From: an uncultured Erythrobacter sp.
Lineage (GTDB): Bacteria > Pseudomonadota > Alphaproteobacteria > Sphingomonadales > Sphingomonadaceae
Direction of reading: 5' to 3'
Length of the DNA: 34,935 nucleotides
Assembly (NCBI GenBank): GCA_938015255.1
Contig: CALLQC010000127.1
Location: 1-34,935 of the forward strand
Part shown: positions 1-8,236 of the stretch, one piece after another
How the letters are laid out: each line of letters begins with the position of its first letter
Position numbering within the stretch: position 1 is the first letter of the stretch
Notes under the pieces: model-generated
What the model was told of the DNA's origin: nothing
What the model saw: the letters and a program-made list of their open reading frames with translations, nothing else
Databases searched by the model: none
Translations under genes and position numbers: made by a program

Positions 1-512
1 CCCGCCCCGAAAACCGACCAGCCATAGCCTCTGGTCATCTCCCAGCTATCGCCAAATGCGTCCATGGCCGGAACATCGCCTTTGATCACCACCGGCATGA
101 CAGCGATCCAGCGCACCATCAGAATAATTCCCGGAACGAGCAGCAGAACTAAGCCGAACATGATCCCGAGCCACGAAAGAATATAAATTCCCAGCCATGG
201 CAAGAACCTGTCGAAGCCCGGCACAGCCGATTGCCTGACCAAAGCGCCCGTCAGCCAATAGGTTATCACGATGTCGACGATAAAGGCGGCAAACATCAGA
301 ATGCCAGCCAGAATGCCCAGCCCGACCGTATCATCCAGCGAAAAGCTGAAGCCGAATCCGAACAGGCTGGATGAGCTTTCATTCCCGAAAAATGCCGAAA
401 CGAACGCGGCCGGAACGGCGATTGCGAGATAGACGAAGACAATCTGCCGGTGCTTGGACAATTCCGCGAATGTCTGGTTCAGCAGGCTGGAAAGCGTAGC
501 CCCGTTCTTCAT
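1..512 (-). CDS. Polytopic membrane protein, GPDPase-membrane/DUF975-like, C-terminus cut by window edge
   Basis: This is an open reading frame running off the left edge, so the ORF track lists only a shadow of it. I translated 170 residues from ATG at 512, starting MKNGATLSSLLNQTF. At least three hydrophobic segments are visible: around residues 25-40 (VFVYLAIAVPAAFVSAF), 67-83 (LGILAGILMFAAFIVDIV) and 110-132 (WLGIYILSWLGIMFGLVLLLVPGII). The stretch VPGIILMVRWIAVMPVVI followed by DAFGDSWEMTRGYGW resembles the conserved core of glycerophosphodiesterase-membrane/DUF975-type proteins, where a Pro-Gly after a helix precedes a Ser-Trp-x-x-Thr-x-Gly motif. No enzyme function can be assigned. It starts 16 bases after the dprA stop, with AAGGGG 12 bases upstream of the start, so it is probably the third gene of the plsY-dprA unit. 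Confidence 0.75.
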   Translation of the reverse strand, partial: MKNGATLSSLLNQTFAELSKHRQIVFVYLAIAVPAAFVSAFFGNESSSSLFGFGFSFSLDDTVGLGILAGILMFAAFIVDIVITYWLTGALVRQSAVPGFDRFLPWLGIYILSWLGIMFGLVLLLVPGIILMVRWIAVMPVVIKGDVPAMDAFGDSWEMTRGYGWSVFGA

Positions 513-528
513 GTTGAAATCTGACCCC

Positions 529-1668
529 TTATAGTCCGTACTCGCGGCCTGCCCCATTCAGACTGACCAGTCCACCCGGATGCCGCTCCAATTGTCCGGC
601 TATCTCCATTTCCAGCAGTGCCATATGGACATCGGCCGGGTTCTCCCCGGACTGCCGGATAAGCTCGTCCACCGCGACCGGCGCTTTGGTCAGCAGGCGC
701 TGGACACCTTCCCCGCCATCGCCTGCCTTCGCCTCGCCCCATTCCAGCCCGCGCAGCTCGGAATAGTCGAACACCGACCCGCCCTCCTCTACTCGAAATG
801 TGGAGCGCGGCGCACCCGTGAACCCTTCGAGTAGCTCGATCACATCCTCTGCCGATTGGACCAGCACCGCGCCATCGCGGATCAATTGGTTGCAGCCGAG
901 CGAACGGGTATCGAGCGGCGAGCCGGGGATCGCCATCACCTCCCTACCCGCTTCACCCGCCAGCCGTGCAGTGATCAGCGAGCCGGATTTGGGCGCAGCC
1001 TCCACCACCAGAGTGCCGCTGGCCAGACCTGCGATTATGCGGTTCCGGCTGGGGAAATGGCGCCCGCGCGGCTCTGTTCCCGGTGGCTGCTCCGCAATCA
1101 GCAAACCTTCATTGGCGATGCGTTCCTGAAGCTTTGTGTGCTGCGGCGGATAGGCAATATCGATCCCGCTGGCGATCACGGCGATGGTGCGCGGAAAGGC
1201 GCCCTCGTGACACGCTCCGTCGATCCCGCGCGCTAGCCCTGAAACCACGGTGAAACCCGCCTGAGAGAGCTCGCTCGCGAAATCGCGCGCCAGCTTTACT
1301 GCGGCAGCGCTGGCATTGCGCGCGCCGACCATTGCGACGCATGGCTGCGATGCAAGCGCAAGATTTCCCCGGCAGGTGATAATCGGCGGCGCGCTGTCCA
1401 GCTGCGCGAGCAGCGCCGGGTAATCAGGCTGATCGTGGAACAGATACCGCGCGCCCGCCTTTCGCACGCCAAGGATTTCCCGCTCGATCCGGTCAACCGG
1501 CGCGGGACGATAGGGTGTTTTGCCGCGCGAGCCGAGGTCTGGCAGCGCCTCAATCGCCGCCTCAGCCGTGCCGAAGCGGGCGAGCAATTGGCGATAACTG
1601 ACAGGCCCGATATTGGGGGAGCGCAGCAGGCGAATTCGGGCAAATGCCTCTGGCTGCGAAAGCGTCAC
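529..1668 (-). CDS. dprA: DNA-processing protein DprA (DNA protecting protein, Smf)
   Basis: DprA binds incoming single-stranded DNA in the cytoplasm and loads RecA during natural transformation. The 379 residues show an N-terminal SAM-like helical region, then the Rossmann-like core: VVSGLARGIDGACHEGA, a Gly-rich loop ending in GIDIAYPPQH, FPSRNRIIAGLASGTLVVEA, SGSLITARLAGEAGREVMAIPG and the L-GCNQLIRDGA stretch. A C-terminal winged-helix domain follows (about residues 310-370, with LLTKAPVAVDELIRQSG), as in full-length alphaproteobacterial DprA. The start codon is GTG at 1668, overlapping the plsY stop by four bases (GTGA), which implies translational coupling. I see no competence genes nearby, so transformation in this organism is not implied. 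Confidence 0.96.
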   Translation of the reverse strand: MTLSQPEAFARIRLLRSPNIGPVSYRQLLARFGTAEAAIEALPDLGSRGKTPYRPAPVDRIEREILGVRKAGARYLFHDQPDYPALLAQLDSAPPIITCRGNLALASQPCVAMVGARNASAAAVKLARDFASELSQAGFTVVSGLARGIDGACHEGAFPRTIAVIASGIDIAYPPQHTKLQERIANEGLLIAEQPPGTEPRGRHFPSRNRIIAGLASGTLVVEAAPKSGSLITARLAGEAGREVMAIPGSPLDTRSLGCNQLIRDGAVLVQSAEDVIELLEGFTGAPRSTFRVEEGGSVFDYSELRGLEWGEAKAGDGGEGVQRLLTKAPVAVDELIRQSGENPADVHMALLEMEIAGQLERHPGGLVSLNGAGREYGL

Positions 1669-2267
1669 TTTGAGCTGCCGACCTTGGGTTCTTCACCGCG
1701 CATCAGCCGCCCGATATTGGCGCGGTGCTGGACGATCACGATTGCGGCGATTGCGATCAGCGCAGCGGTCAGACCGATATGCCCGAAAATCGCGGCGGCG
1801 ATGGGAGCGGCGACCACCGTCATCATCGAGGACACTGACGAAATCCGGCTGACAGCAAGCGTCGCGGCCCAGATCCCGGCACACAGCAACATAAGCGGCC
1901 AGTTGAGAGCGCCCAGCACTCCGGCTGCGGTTGCGAATCCCTTCCCGCCTTTGAACTTAAGCCACGGAGTGAAACAGTGCCCCGCGACCGCGCCCACCGC
2001 GGCGATAGCCGCAGCGCCGCCAAGCATGGTGGGCGAAAATGAGAACAGCATTGGCGCAATCACAACCGGGACGACACCTTTCAGCGCATCGAGCAGCACA
2101 GTCGCCGCCGCCAGCCCTTTATTCCCCGTGCGCAATACGTTGGTCGCACCGATTGACCCGCTGCCGATATCGCGCACATCGCCCAATCCCGCCGCGCGCG
2201 TCAGGATCAAACCGAAAGGTATCGATCCGCACAAAAAGCCCAGTAATGCTGCGTAGATAGGTTCCAT
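1665..2267 (-). CDS. plsY: Glycerol-3-phosphate acyltransferase PlsY
   Basis: PlsY is an inner-membrane enzyme that transfers the acyl group of acyl-phosphate to sn-glycerol-3-phosphate, giving lysophosphatidate for phospholipid synthesis. The product is 200 residues with about five hydrophobic segments. It carries the family blocks GSIPFGLILTR (residues ~13-23), DIRxIGSGSIGATNVLRTGNKG in the form DVRDIGSGSIGATNVLRTG, GHCFTPWLKFKGGKGFATAAGV, and a final RANIGRLMRGEEPK. I prefer ATG at 2267 over the ORF-track start at 2351: GGAAGGGAGA sits just upstream and the protein then begins MEPIYAALLGF, the normal length and start for the family. It is the first gene of the minus-strand unit with dprA and diverges from murI. 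Confidence 0.96.
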   Translation of the reverse strand: MEPIYAALLGFLCGSIPFGLILTRAAGLGDVRDIGSGSIGATNVLRTGNKGLAAATVLLDALKGVVPVVIAPMLFSFSPTMLGGAAAIAAVGAVAGHCFTPWLKFKGGKGFATAAGVLGALNWPLMLLCAGIWAATLAVSRISSVSSMMTVVAAPIAAAIFGHIGLTAALIAIAAIVIVQHRANIGRLMRGEEPKVGSSK

Positions 2268-2359
2268 TTTCTCCCTTCCGCCGATCCCGTGGCTTCCCTT
2301 TTCACCGTGCCTAAGTATTAGACCGGGCTTCGACAAGCCAACATCGGACAAATACGACC

Positions 2360-3157
2360 ATTACCGACGCATCCTCTCCTATTCTGATCTTCGATTCCGG
2401 CGTCGGCGGGCTGTCGGTGCTGGGCGAAGTGCGCAAAGCCTTGCCAGATGCGCCGGTGATATTCGCCGCTGATCAAGCAGGCCTGCCATACGGTGCGAAG
2501 AGCGAAGCCGAAGTCGCGGCCCGCGTCTGCGGCCTGTTGGGCCGCATGTCAGAGCGGTATCGCCCGCGCCTCATATGCATTGCCTGCAACACCGCCTCAA
2601 CCATAGCGCTGGGCATGGTGCGCGATGTGCTGGCAATCCCGATTGTCGGTACTGTCCCCGCGATCAAGCCCGCGGCGGCATTGACCACGACGGGAGTGAT
2701 CGGTCTGCTCGGTACAGAGGCGACGATCCGCCAGAGCTATGTCGACAATCTTGAGGCGGAATTTGCCGTGGGTAAAACCCTGCTCCGCCACGCTGCCCCC
2801 GGCCTGGTCAATCCGGCGGAGGCGAAATTGCGCGGGCGTGCAATCGATCCGGCGGAAATTCGCGCTGCCGTGGCCGGTCTGCTGGCACTGCCTGCGGCTG
2901 ACCGGATCGACACGATTGTGCTGGCCTGCACCCACTTCCCGCTGCTGCGCGATGAGCTGCGCGCGATATTTGGCGATGAAGTCGCGCTGATTGACGGGGC
3001 TGCTGGCATCGCTCGGCGCATCGCCGTGCTGACCGCAGGACAGGAATTTGAACGCGCGCAGCCTGACTTCGCGGTGACGACCGGTCCGCTTGATCAATTC
3101 ACCCCTCTTGCCCCGGCACTGCGCGCGCTTGGCATCGGCGATCTTGCTGCGTTTTAG
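2360..3157 (+). CDS. murI: Glutamate racemase MurI, apparent non-standard start
   Basis: The enzyme converts L- to D-glutamate for peptidoglycan precursors in the cytoplasm, without a cofactor. Both catalytic cysteines are present in CNTAS (C76 with this numbering) and ACTHFPLL (C190), along with the acidic loop GLPYG and an IDGA motif near the C-terminus. The ORF track begins at GTG 2417, but the conserved N-terminal block ILIFDSGVGGLSVL, including the essential Asp-Ser, lies upstream in the same frame. That frame is open back to a stop at 2312-2314 and contains no ATG, GTG or TTG before the block. ATT at 2360 would give ITDASSPILIFDSG, a typical start layout, so I place the start there tentatively; CTG at 2384 is too late. 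No clear Shine-Dalgarno precedes it. The gene is certain, the exact start is not. Confidence 0.9.
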   Translation: MTDASSPILIFDSGVGGLSVLGEVRKALPDAPVIFAADQAGLPYGAKSEAEVAARVCGLLGRMSERYRPRLICIACNTASTIALGMVRDVLAIPIVGTVPAIKPAAALTTTGVIGLLGTEATIRQSYVDNLEAEFAVGKTLLRHAAPGLVNPAEAKLRGRAIDPAEIRAAVAGLLALPAADRIDTIVLACTHFPLLRDELRAIFGDEVALIDGAAGIARRIAVLTAGQEFERAQPDFAVTTGPLDQFTPLAPALRALGIGDLAAF

Positions 3158-3286
3158 CTGCGAACCACTCGCAAAGATCGCGGTGGCCAAATCGATCACT
3201 CTTTCCTAAATAATCGCCACACAAGGGTGCGTTTCGGGGCTACGATCCCTGCAATTACTGGATTTGAGTAACCACGAGTTCGTCAC

Positions 3287-4507
3287 GTGAATTACGAGCA
3301 TATTTTTGATCAGGCGATTGATCGCCTCCACGAAGAAGGGCGCTACCGCGTCTTCATCGATATCATGCGCAACAAGGGTGCATACCCCAATGCACGCTGT
3401 TTTCACGGACATAACGGGCCCAAGCCGATCACCGTGTGGTGCTCGAACGATTACCTGTGCATGGGCCAGCACGAAAAAGTGATCGGCGCGATGGAAGAGG
3501 CGCTGCATGATGTCGGCGCAGGTTCCGGCGGCACGCGCAATATCGGCGGCAACACCCACCTGCATGTGGAGCTGGAGCGTGAACTGGCCGAGCTGCACGG
3601 CAAGGAAGGCGCGCTGACCTTTACCAGCGGCTACGTTTCCAACGATGCGACGCTTTCCACACTCGGCAAGCTGCTGCCGGGCTGTGTGATCTTTTCCGAC
3701 GCGCTGAACCACGCCAGCATGATCGCAGGGATCCGCAATTCCGGCTGCGAAAAGCGCGTGTTCCGTCACAACGACATGGCGCATCTCGAAGAATTGCTCG
3801 CTGCGGAAGACGCCGACACACCAAAACTTATCGCGTTTGAAAGCGTCTATTCGATGGACGGCGATGTCGCCCCGATCCACGCAATCTGCGACCTTGCCGA
3901 GAAATACAACGCGCTGACCTATATCGACGAGGTCCACGCCGTCGGCATGTATGGCGAAAGCGGCGGCGGCATTTCGCAGCGGGACAATGCGGCGCACCGG
4001 ATCGACATTATCGAAGGTACACTGGGCAAGGCGTTCGGCGTGATGGGCGGCTATATCGCGGCCGATACCCGCGTGATCGATTGCATCCGTTCTTACGCAC
4101 CGGGCTTTATCTTCACCACGTCGCTCTCACCGGTTCTGGTCGCGGGCGTGCTTGCCTCGGTCAAGCATCTGAAATCCAGCAGCGTGGAGCGCCATGCGCA
4201 GCAGCACGCCGCCGCGACGCTCAAACTGAAATTTGCCGAAGCCGGACTGCCGGTGATGGACAGCGTCACTCATATCGTGCCGCTGATGGTAGGCGATCCG
4301 GTGCGCGCCAAGAAGATCAGCGATATCCTGCTTGCCGAATACGGCGTGTATGTGCAGCCGATCAATTTCCCGACTGTCCCGCGCGGGACGGAGCGCCTGC
4401 GCTTCACACCTGGCCCCATGCACTCAGAAGAGATGATGGAAGAGCTGACAGAAGCGCTGGTCGAAATCTGGGACCGGCTCGACATGCAGCTCGCCGAGGC
4501 GGCTTAG
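3287..4507 (+). CDS. hemA: 5-aminolevulinate synthase (C4 pathway)
   Basis: This PLP enzyme condenses glycine with succinyl-CoA to 5-aminolevulinate, the first step of tetrapyrrole synthesis in alphaproteobacteria. The 406-residue protein is of normal length. It contains [12 protein letters not shown], the glycine-rich [21 protein letters not shown], the PLP-contacting [11 protein letters not shown] and [13 protein letters not shown], and the Schiff-base lysine K248 in [13 protein letters not shown]. The C-terminal [15 protein letters not shown] is also typical. The start is GTG at 3287 with only a weak purine stretch upstream. The product feeds heme and possibly bacteriochlorophyll, although no photosynthesis gene is in the window. 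It is followed by 82 bases and then a nitroreductase on the same strand. Confidence 0.97.
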   Translation: MNYEHIFDQAIDRLHEEGRYRVFIDIMRNKGAYPNARCFHGHNGPKPITVWCSNDYLCMGQHEKVIGAMEEALHDVGAGSGGTRNIGGNTHLHVELERELAELHGKEGALTFTSGYVSNDATLSTLGKLLPGCVIFSDALNHASMIAGIRNSGCEKRVFRHNDMAHLEELLAAEDADTPKLIAFESVYSMDGDVAPIHAICDLAEKYNALTYIDEVHAVGMYGESGGGISQRDNAAHRIDIIEGTLGKAFGVMGGYIAADTRVIDCIRSYAPGFIFTTSLSPVLVAGVLASVKHLKSSSVERHAQQHAAATLKLKFAEAGLPVMDSVTHIVPLMVGDPVRAKKISDILLAEYGVYVQPINFPTVPRGTERLRFTPGPMHSEEMMEELTEALVEIWDRLDMQLAEAA

Positions 4508-4589
4508 ACACGCCACCATACCGTAACGTCCTTTGCGCACGAGCCGGGCTGCGCTAGCTCTCTGACCGAACAGAATCGGAGAGAGATCA

Positions 4590-5282
4590 GTGGGCGGTAA
4601 CGAAAATCAGACATTTGCGGAGGTCGTCAACGGGCGCAGGTCCATCCGCGGCTATCTCGATAAGCCGGTCCCGCGCGCGCTTATCGAGGAAGTGCTGGCG
4701 CTCGCCATGCGTTCGCCCTCCTCGATGAACACCCAGCCTTACAACTTCCACGTGATCACTGGCGAGCCATTGGACCGCATCCGCAAGGGCAACACCGAGC
4801 GCATCCTTGCAGGCGAGCCTGACAGCCGCGAATTCCGCCGGGGCGAGCCGTTTGCAGGCGTCCACCGAGAGCGCCAGATCGGCTGCGCGGTGCAGCTGTT
4901 CGAGGCAATGGGGATAGAGCGCGACGATAAGGAGAAACGGCAGGACTGGGTGCTGCGCGGCTTCCGCCAGTTCGATGCGCCGGTCTGCGTCATCATCACC
5001 TATGACCAAGAGCTGTCGGGCAGCGACGACACGCCCTTCGATTGCGGCGCAGCCACAACCGCGCTGGTCAACGCCGCGTGGTCAAAGGGACTAGGCTGCG
5101 TGATCAACTCGCAAGGGATCATGCAAAGCCCCGTCGTCCGCGAACATGCGAACATCCCTGACGATCAGGTAATCATGAAGGCGGTCGCAATGGGCTGGCC
5201 CGACCCGGACTTCCCGGCGAACCCCGTGAAGATCTCGCGGCGAAGTGTTGATGAGGCTGCGACATTTGTGGGGTTTGATTAG
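4590..5282 (+). CDS. Nitroreductase family FMN oxidoreductase
   Basis: The 230-residue protein has the nitroreductase fold signatures: RRSIRGYLDKPVPRALIEEVLALAMRSPSSMNTQPYNFHVITG at the N-terminus, where the Arg-Arg-Ser-x-Arg and the Pro-Ser-x-x-Asn-x-Gln-Pro pattern bind FMN. The dimer-interface region around DCGAATTALVNAAWSKGLGCV follows, and AVAMGWPDPDFPANP near the end matches the family's G-(Y/W)-P-D/E turn. Such cytoplasmic FMN proteins reduce nitroaromatics, quinones or other substrates with NAD(P)H; the physiological substrate cannot be read from sequence. The start is GTG at 4590, preceded by CGGAGAGAGATCA, a good Shine-Dalgarno. Its stop directly abuts the start of the next gene, so the two are probably cotranscribed. 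Confidence 0.93.
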   Translation: MGGNENQTFAEVVNGRRSIRGYLDKPVPRALIEEVLALAMRSPSSMNTQPYNFHVITGEPLDRIRKGNTERILAGEPDSREFRRGEPFAGVHRERQIGCAVQLFEAMGIERDDKEKRQDWVLRGFRQFDAPVCVIITYDQELSGSDDTPFDCGAATTALVNAAWSKGLGCVINSQGIMQSPVVREHANIPDDQVIMKAVAMGWPDPDFPANPVKISRRSVDEAATFVGFD

Positions 5283-6164
5283 GTGGCAAGTTTAACCCGA
5301 CATGTCTTTTTGCGCTGCGCTCTTGCTGCGGCAATGCTTTCCTCCTCTGCAGCGACTTTCAGTCATGACTCGGTCGATGCTTCGCCGATAACAATCGGAG
5401 AAGCGATCAGTGTGACGACTCACGACGCTGATCGCAGGATCAATGTTATCGTGCCCGTGGACTATGCAAAAAGCGACAAGGAGTATCCGCTTTTCGTGAT
5501 GATCGATGGCGGTTTGGAACAGGATCTGTTTCTGAGCCTCGGTGCATTAGGATGGAACCAGCTTTGGGGCCGCAGTCAGCCAGCGATTCTAGTCGGGATC
5601 GAAACGGTCGACCGTCAACGCGAACTGCTGCCCCCGACTCGCTCTTCGGAAGAGCAAAAACGCTATCCAAGCGCAGGCGAAAGCGCCGTTTTCAGAAGAT
5701 GGCTTGCCGAAAAGGTACTGCCCATGATCCGCGAGCGATATCGAGATGACGGACGCGCATTCCTGATCGGAGAGAGTGCGGCGGGACATTTCGTTGCTGA
5801 GACTTGGGTTGTGCAGCCGGATTTGTTCGATGGCTACGCGGCTATCTCGCCAAGCCTTCAATGGGATAAAGGATCGCTAGTTGATCGTCTTCGCGCGGAC
5901 CCTTCAACCATGCGTCCCCCGATCTTCATCTCTCTCGCAAACGAAGGCGGAGCAACCGAAACCGGGGTGGAAAAATTTGTCCAATATACAAACAGCGATC
6001 TGTGCTTTGCAGATCGGCGCGATGACTTGTTCCACGCTAACGCGCTCTACTACCTGCTGCCGGAGGCCTTGCAATACATCATGCCGACCCCCGCCGACTG
6101 GCTTGATGAATACGGGCTAGGCCAGAACTGCACACTGAGCAAATCCGCAAAGCCAAGCGACTAA
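5283..6164 (+). CDS. Secreted alpha/beta hydrolase, esterase D-like
   Basis: The 293-residue product begins with a signal peptide (basic MASLTRHVFLR, then CALAAAMLSSSAAT, with cleavage likely near residue 25-28), so it is exported. The rest fits the esterase-D-like alpha/beta hydrolases: YPLFVMIDGG after the second strand, PAILVGIETVDRQRELLPP, and a nucleophile elbow FLIGESAAG with Ser165 at the centre (more often GHSxGG in this family). Later come PSLQWDK and a possible catalytic His in DDLFHANALYYLL. The YPLFVMIDG and LLPPT pattern is shared with enterochelin-esterase-like proteins, but the substrate is unknown. The GTG start follows the nitroreductase stop with no gap; I see no better start before the signal peptide. 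It converges with the ornithine decarboxylase, four bases apart. Confidence 0.8.
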   Translation: MASLTRHVFLRCALAAAMLSSSAATFSHDSVDASPITIGEAISVTTHDADRRINVIVPVDYAKSDKEYPLFVMIDGGLEQDLFLSLGALGWNQLWGRSQPAILVGIETVDRQRELLPPTRSSEEQKRYPSAGESAVFRRWLAEKVLPMIRERYRDDGRAFLIGESAAGHFVAETWVVQPDLFDGYAAISPSLQWDKGSLVDRLRADPSTMRPPIFISLANEGGATETGVEKFVQYTNSDLCFADRRDDLFHANALYYLLPEALQYIMPTPADWLDEYGLGQNCTLSKSAKPSD

Positions 6165-6168
6165 GACC

Positions 6169-7389
6169 CTACCTTAGCGACACCACATTATCGCTCGCCT
6201 CGCGCACGCGGGTTCCGTTGAACAGGCTCAGCATCGGTTCGTCGGTTACGATCACGCATTGCGCATCGCCAAAGCCATTGAAGCCAGTCTTCATCGCCGC
6301 GCCGTATGCGCCCAGCATCCCTATCTCGATGTAGTCGCCCGCCTGAATATCACCCGGCAGCGGGAATGGCCCGGCCATGTAATCGGCATCGTCACAGGTC
6401 GGGCCGTAGAATGCGAAGTCCTCCAGACCGTCGCGCAGATTGTCTTCAAGCGCGTTGACCGGGAAGCGCCACGATACGTGCGCGGCATCGTAGAGCGCGC
6501 CATACGCGCCATCATTGATGTAAAGCTCGTTCCCGCGGCGTTTTTCCACCTTCACGATCATGCTTGAATATTCGGCGCACAGCGCGCGGCCCGGCTCGCA
6601 CCACAGCTCTGCGTTGTAGGCTATCGGCAGCGCGTAGAAGTGCTGGTGGATGATCTGGAAGTAATCTTCGAGCGGGGGCGGTTCCATGCCGGGATAGATG
6701 CTCGGGAAACCGCCGCCAACGTCGATCATGTCGATCACGACCGATGCTTCCGCAATCGCGGCGCGGGTCCGGTCAAGCGCCTGTACGAAGGCAAACGGCG
6801 TCATCGCCTGACTGCCAACGTGGAAACACACGCCGAGCCAGTCGCAATGCTGGCGGCTTTGCTGGAGCAATTCGGGCGCCTCCAGCAGGTCGCAGCCGAA
6901 TTTGGATGCGAGCGAAAGCTCGGAATATTCGGAGGAAACGCGCAGGCGGACGCAGAGGCGCAGGTCGCTCGCCGCCTCACCCGTTTCGGGATCACGGCAC
7001 GCCTCGACGATTTTTTCCAGTTCCTCGATGCTGTCGAGGCTGAAGGTTTTCACGCCGTGCTTGAAGTAGGCCTCGCGGATGGCGCTGGGTGTCTTGATCG
7101 GGTGCATGAAGCACAAAGTCGCCTCCGGCAAAACGGCGCGCACCAGACGGACCTCTGCGATTGAGGCGACATCGTAATGGGTTACGCCCGCATTCCACAG
7201 CACCTCAATCAGATCGGGCGCAGGATTGGCCTTGACCGCGTAAAGCACCTTGCCGGGAAATTTCTCGACAAAGAACTTCGCCGCGCGCGTTGCTGCGTGC
7301 GGACGGTTCAGGATTACCGGCTCGTCCGGCTGGAGAGCCCGCGCTACAGTGCGCGCGTCGGGGAAATTGTCGGCAGGATAGTTGTGCAA
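6169..7389 (-). CDS. Ornithine decarboxylase, fold III PLP family
   Basis: This cytoplasmic PLP enzyme decarboxylates ornithine (some homologues also lysine) to putrescine. The 406-residue protein has the alanine-racemase-like barrel with PLP lysine K53 in LYAVKANP, then HVGSQ, the phosphate-binding DVGGGFPSIYPG, CEPGRALCAE, and the active-site Cys332 in YGPTCDDADYM. That last motif separates ODC-type enzymes from diaminopimelate decarboxylases. The best start is TTG at 7389; the frame is blocked by a stop at 7417-7419 and contains no ATG or GTG near the conserved N-terminus. The weak start lies under a leader with a strong hairpin and a short upstream ORF (described separately). With the carboxyspermidine enzymes at 9382-12263 it would form a complete ornithine-to-spermidine route. 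Confidence 0.94.
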   Translation of the reverse strand: MHNYPADNFPDARTVARALQPDEPVILNRPHAATRAAKFFVEKFPGKVLYAVKANPAPDLIEVLWNAGVTHYDVASIAEVRLVRAVLPEATLCFMHPIKTPSAIREAYFKHGVKTFSLDSIEELEKIVEACRDPETGEAASDLRLCVRLRVSSEYSELSLASKFGCDLLEAPELLQQSRQHCDWLGVCFHVGSQAMTPFAFVQALDRTRAAIAEASVVIDMIDVGGGFPSIYPGMEPPPLEDYFQIIHQHFYALPIAYNAELWCEPGRALCAEYSSMIVKVEKRRGNELYINDGAYGALYDAAHVSWRFPVNALEDNLRDGLEDFAFYGPTCDDADYMAGPFPLPGDIQAGDYIEIGMLGAYGAAMKTGFNGFGDAQCVIVTDEPMLSLFNGTRVREASDNVVSLR

Positions 7390-7573
7390 TTCAAGGGACC
7401 CCCAAGGGTTCAGTGGTTAGACCAAACGGTGTTGAGGCTGCCTTGCGGTAGTCCCTTGGGGCAGCGGAGCGGCGCATATAATCGCTCGGAAGAAAATCGC
7501 AAATCAAAATCGTGCCGCAGTCGCCAAGAAACGGACCGGAGAACCGCCGGATAGTCGGCCTTAGAAACGGCAA
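7390..7573 (-). promoter_or_regulatory. Structured leader of the ornithine decarboxylase gene, speF-type candidate
   Basis: The gap between the lemA terminator and the ODC start holds a 5' leader. In the transcript, CCCCAAGGG (7461-7453) is perfectly complementary over 9 bp to CCCUUGGGG (7408-7400). The second arm contains the only purine run (UUGGGGG) correctly placed, 9 bases before the TTG start, so the helix would hide the ribosome site. A conserved RNA motif named speF was reported upstream of ornithine decarboxylase genes in alphaproteobacteria, and the position here agrees. I infer, but could not verify by covariance model, that this is a member. Exact boundaries are uncertain. Confidence 0.6.
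7391..7477 (-). CDS. Possible 28-residue leader peptide ahead of ornithine decarboxylase
   Basis: An ATG-started short ORF (MRRSAAPRDYRKAASTPFGL and eight more residues) lies within the ODC leader. It runs through both arms of the hairpin and stops one base before the TTG start (TGA-A-TTG). A ribosome reading it would open the helix covering the ODC start region, so it could act by translational coupling or as a sensor peptide. It is Arg- and Ala-rich. No strong Shine-Dalgarno precedes it, and it may equally be a chance frame. It is not in the ORF track as such, only as the tail of a longer frame starting at 7573. Confidence 0.3.
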   Translation of the reverse strand: MRRSAAPRDYRKAASTPFGLTTEPLGVP

Positions 7574-7611
7574 ACGGCGCGATTGTTCCCCGTCGGGAGC
7601 AACCGCGCCGT
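7574..7611 (-). terminator. Hairpin terminator after lemA
   Basis: The plus-strand sequence ACGGCGCG-A-TTG-T-TCCC-CGTC-GGGA-G-CAA-C-CGCGCCGT folds into a long stem with three paired blocks. It lies about 20 bases downstream of the lemA stop. In the minus-strand transcript the stem is followed by GTTTGCCGTTTCT, only moderately U-rich, so termination may be partial. Confidence 0.6.
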
Positions 7612-7630
7612 CAAATGCGCTGGAACGGTG

Positions 7631-8203
7631 TTAGAATGCGACGGCAGGCCGCTGATCCACAACACCTTTTTCGCTGTCGTCAAGCCTGTCGAAATCGGCT
7701 TCCTTGAAACCGAGCAGACCGGCAAACAGCACGGCGGGGAATGCCTCGCGCGCGCCGTTGAAGCGGGCCACTGCGGCGTTGAGCGCGCGGCGCGATGCGG
7801 CGAGTTTGTCTTCAACCTCGGCAAGCTCGTTCTGAAGCTCCTGAAAGTTGGTGTTCGCTTTAAGCTCGGGATAGTCCTCGCTGAGCGCAAGCAGGTTATC
7901 GAGCGCGATTTTCAGTCCTTGTTCGCTGCTGGAGGATGGCTGGCCAGATGCAGCAGCCGCGCGGGCGGCGGTTACCGCGGTCAGCGTTTGTGCTTCGTGT
8001 CCGGCATAGCCCTTTACGGTTTCCACCAGATTGGGGATGAGATCGTGACGCTGTTTCAGCTGGGCATCAATGTCGGCAACGCCCTGACGGACATTCTGCC
8101 GAAGACGGACCAGAGTGTTGTAGATCCCGATAATCAGCGCGATTGTGCCGACCACAATCACCAGAATCGCCGATGTCCAGAACCATCCAAGAATATCGAT
8201 CAT
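7631..8203 (-). CDS. lemA: LemA family protein
   Basis: LemA proteins are small membrane-anchored, helical coiled-coil proteins with an extracytoplasmic body; their precise role is unknown. The 190 residues begin with one N-terminal transmembrane helix (WFWTSAILVIVVGTIALIIGIYNTLV), followed by the family core VRQGVADIDAQLKQRHDLIPNLVETVKGYAGHE. Long alternating helices (FQELQNELAEVEDKLAASRRALNAAVARFN) and the C-terminal FPAVLFAGLLGFKEADFD come next. ATG at 8203 is chosen over the ORF-track start at 8263 because a perfect AAAGGAGGT lies 8 bases upstream and the longer version would add an uncharged-breaking, Cys-rich extension. It is divergent from the DUF3137 gene, a neighbour often seen with lemA. 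Confidence 0.96.
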   Translation of the reverse strand: MIDILGWFWTSAILVIVVGTIALIIGIYNTLVRLRQNVRQGVADIDAQLKQRHDLIPNLVETVKGYAGHEAQTLTAVTAARAAAASGQPSSSSEQGLKIALDNLLALSEDYPELKANTNFQELQNELAEVEDKLAASRRALNAAVARFNGAREAFPAVLFAGLLGFKEADFDRLDDSEKGVVDQRPAVAF

Positions 8204-8210
8204 TTTCCCG

Positions 8211-8220
8211 CACCTCCTTT
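8211..8220 (-). promoter_or_regulatory. Ribosome binding site fixing the lemA start
   Basis: AAAGGAGGTG on the minus strand matches the anti-Shine-Dalgarno almost fully and sits 7 bases before ATG 8203, which decides against the 20-residue longer ORF. Confidence 0.85.
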
Positions 8221-8236
8221 GCGTGCAAGAATTTCC

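Noticed and set aside
1435-2256. 273-residue plus-strand ORF across dprA and plsY
   Set aside because: It is antisense to two well-recognised genes and has a composition typical of high-GC shadows.
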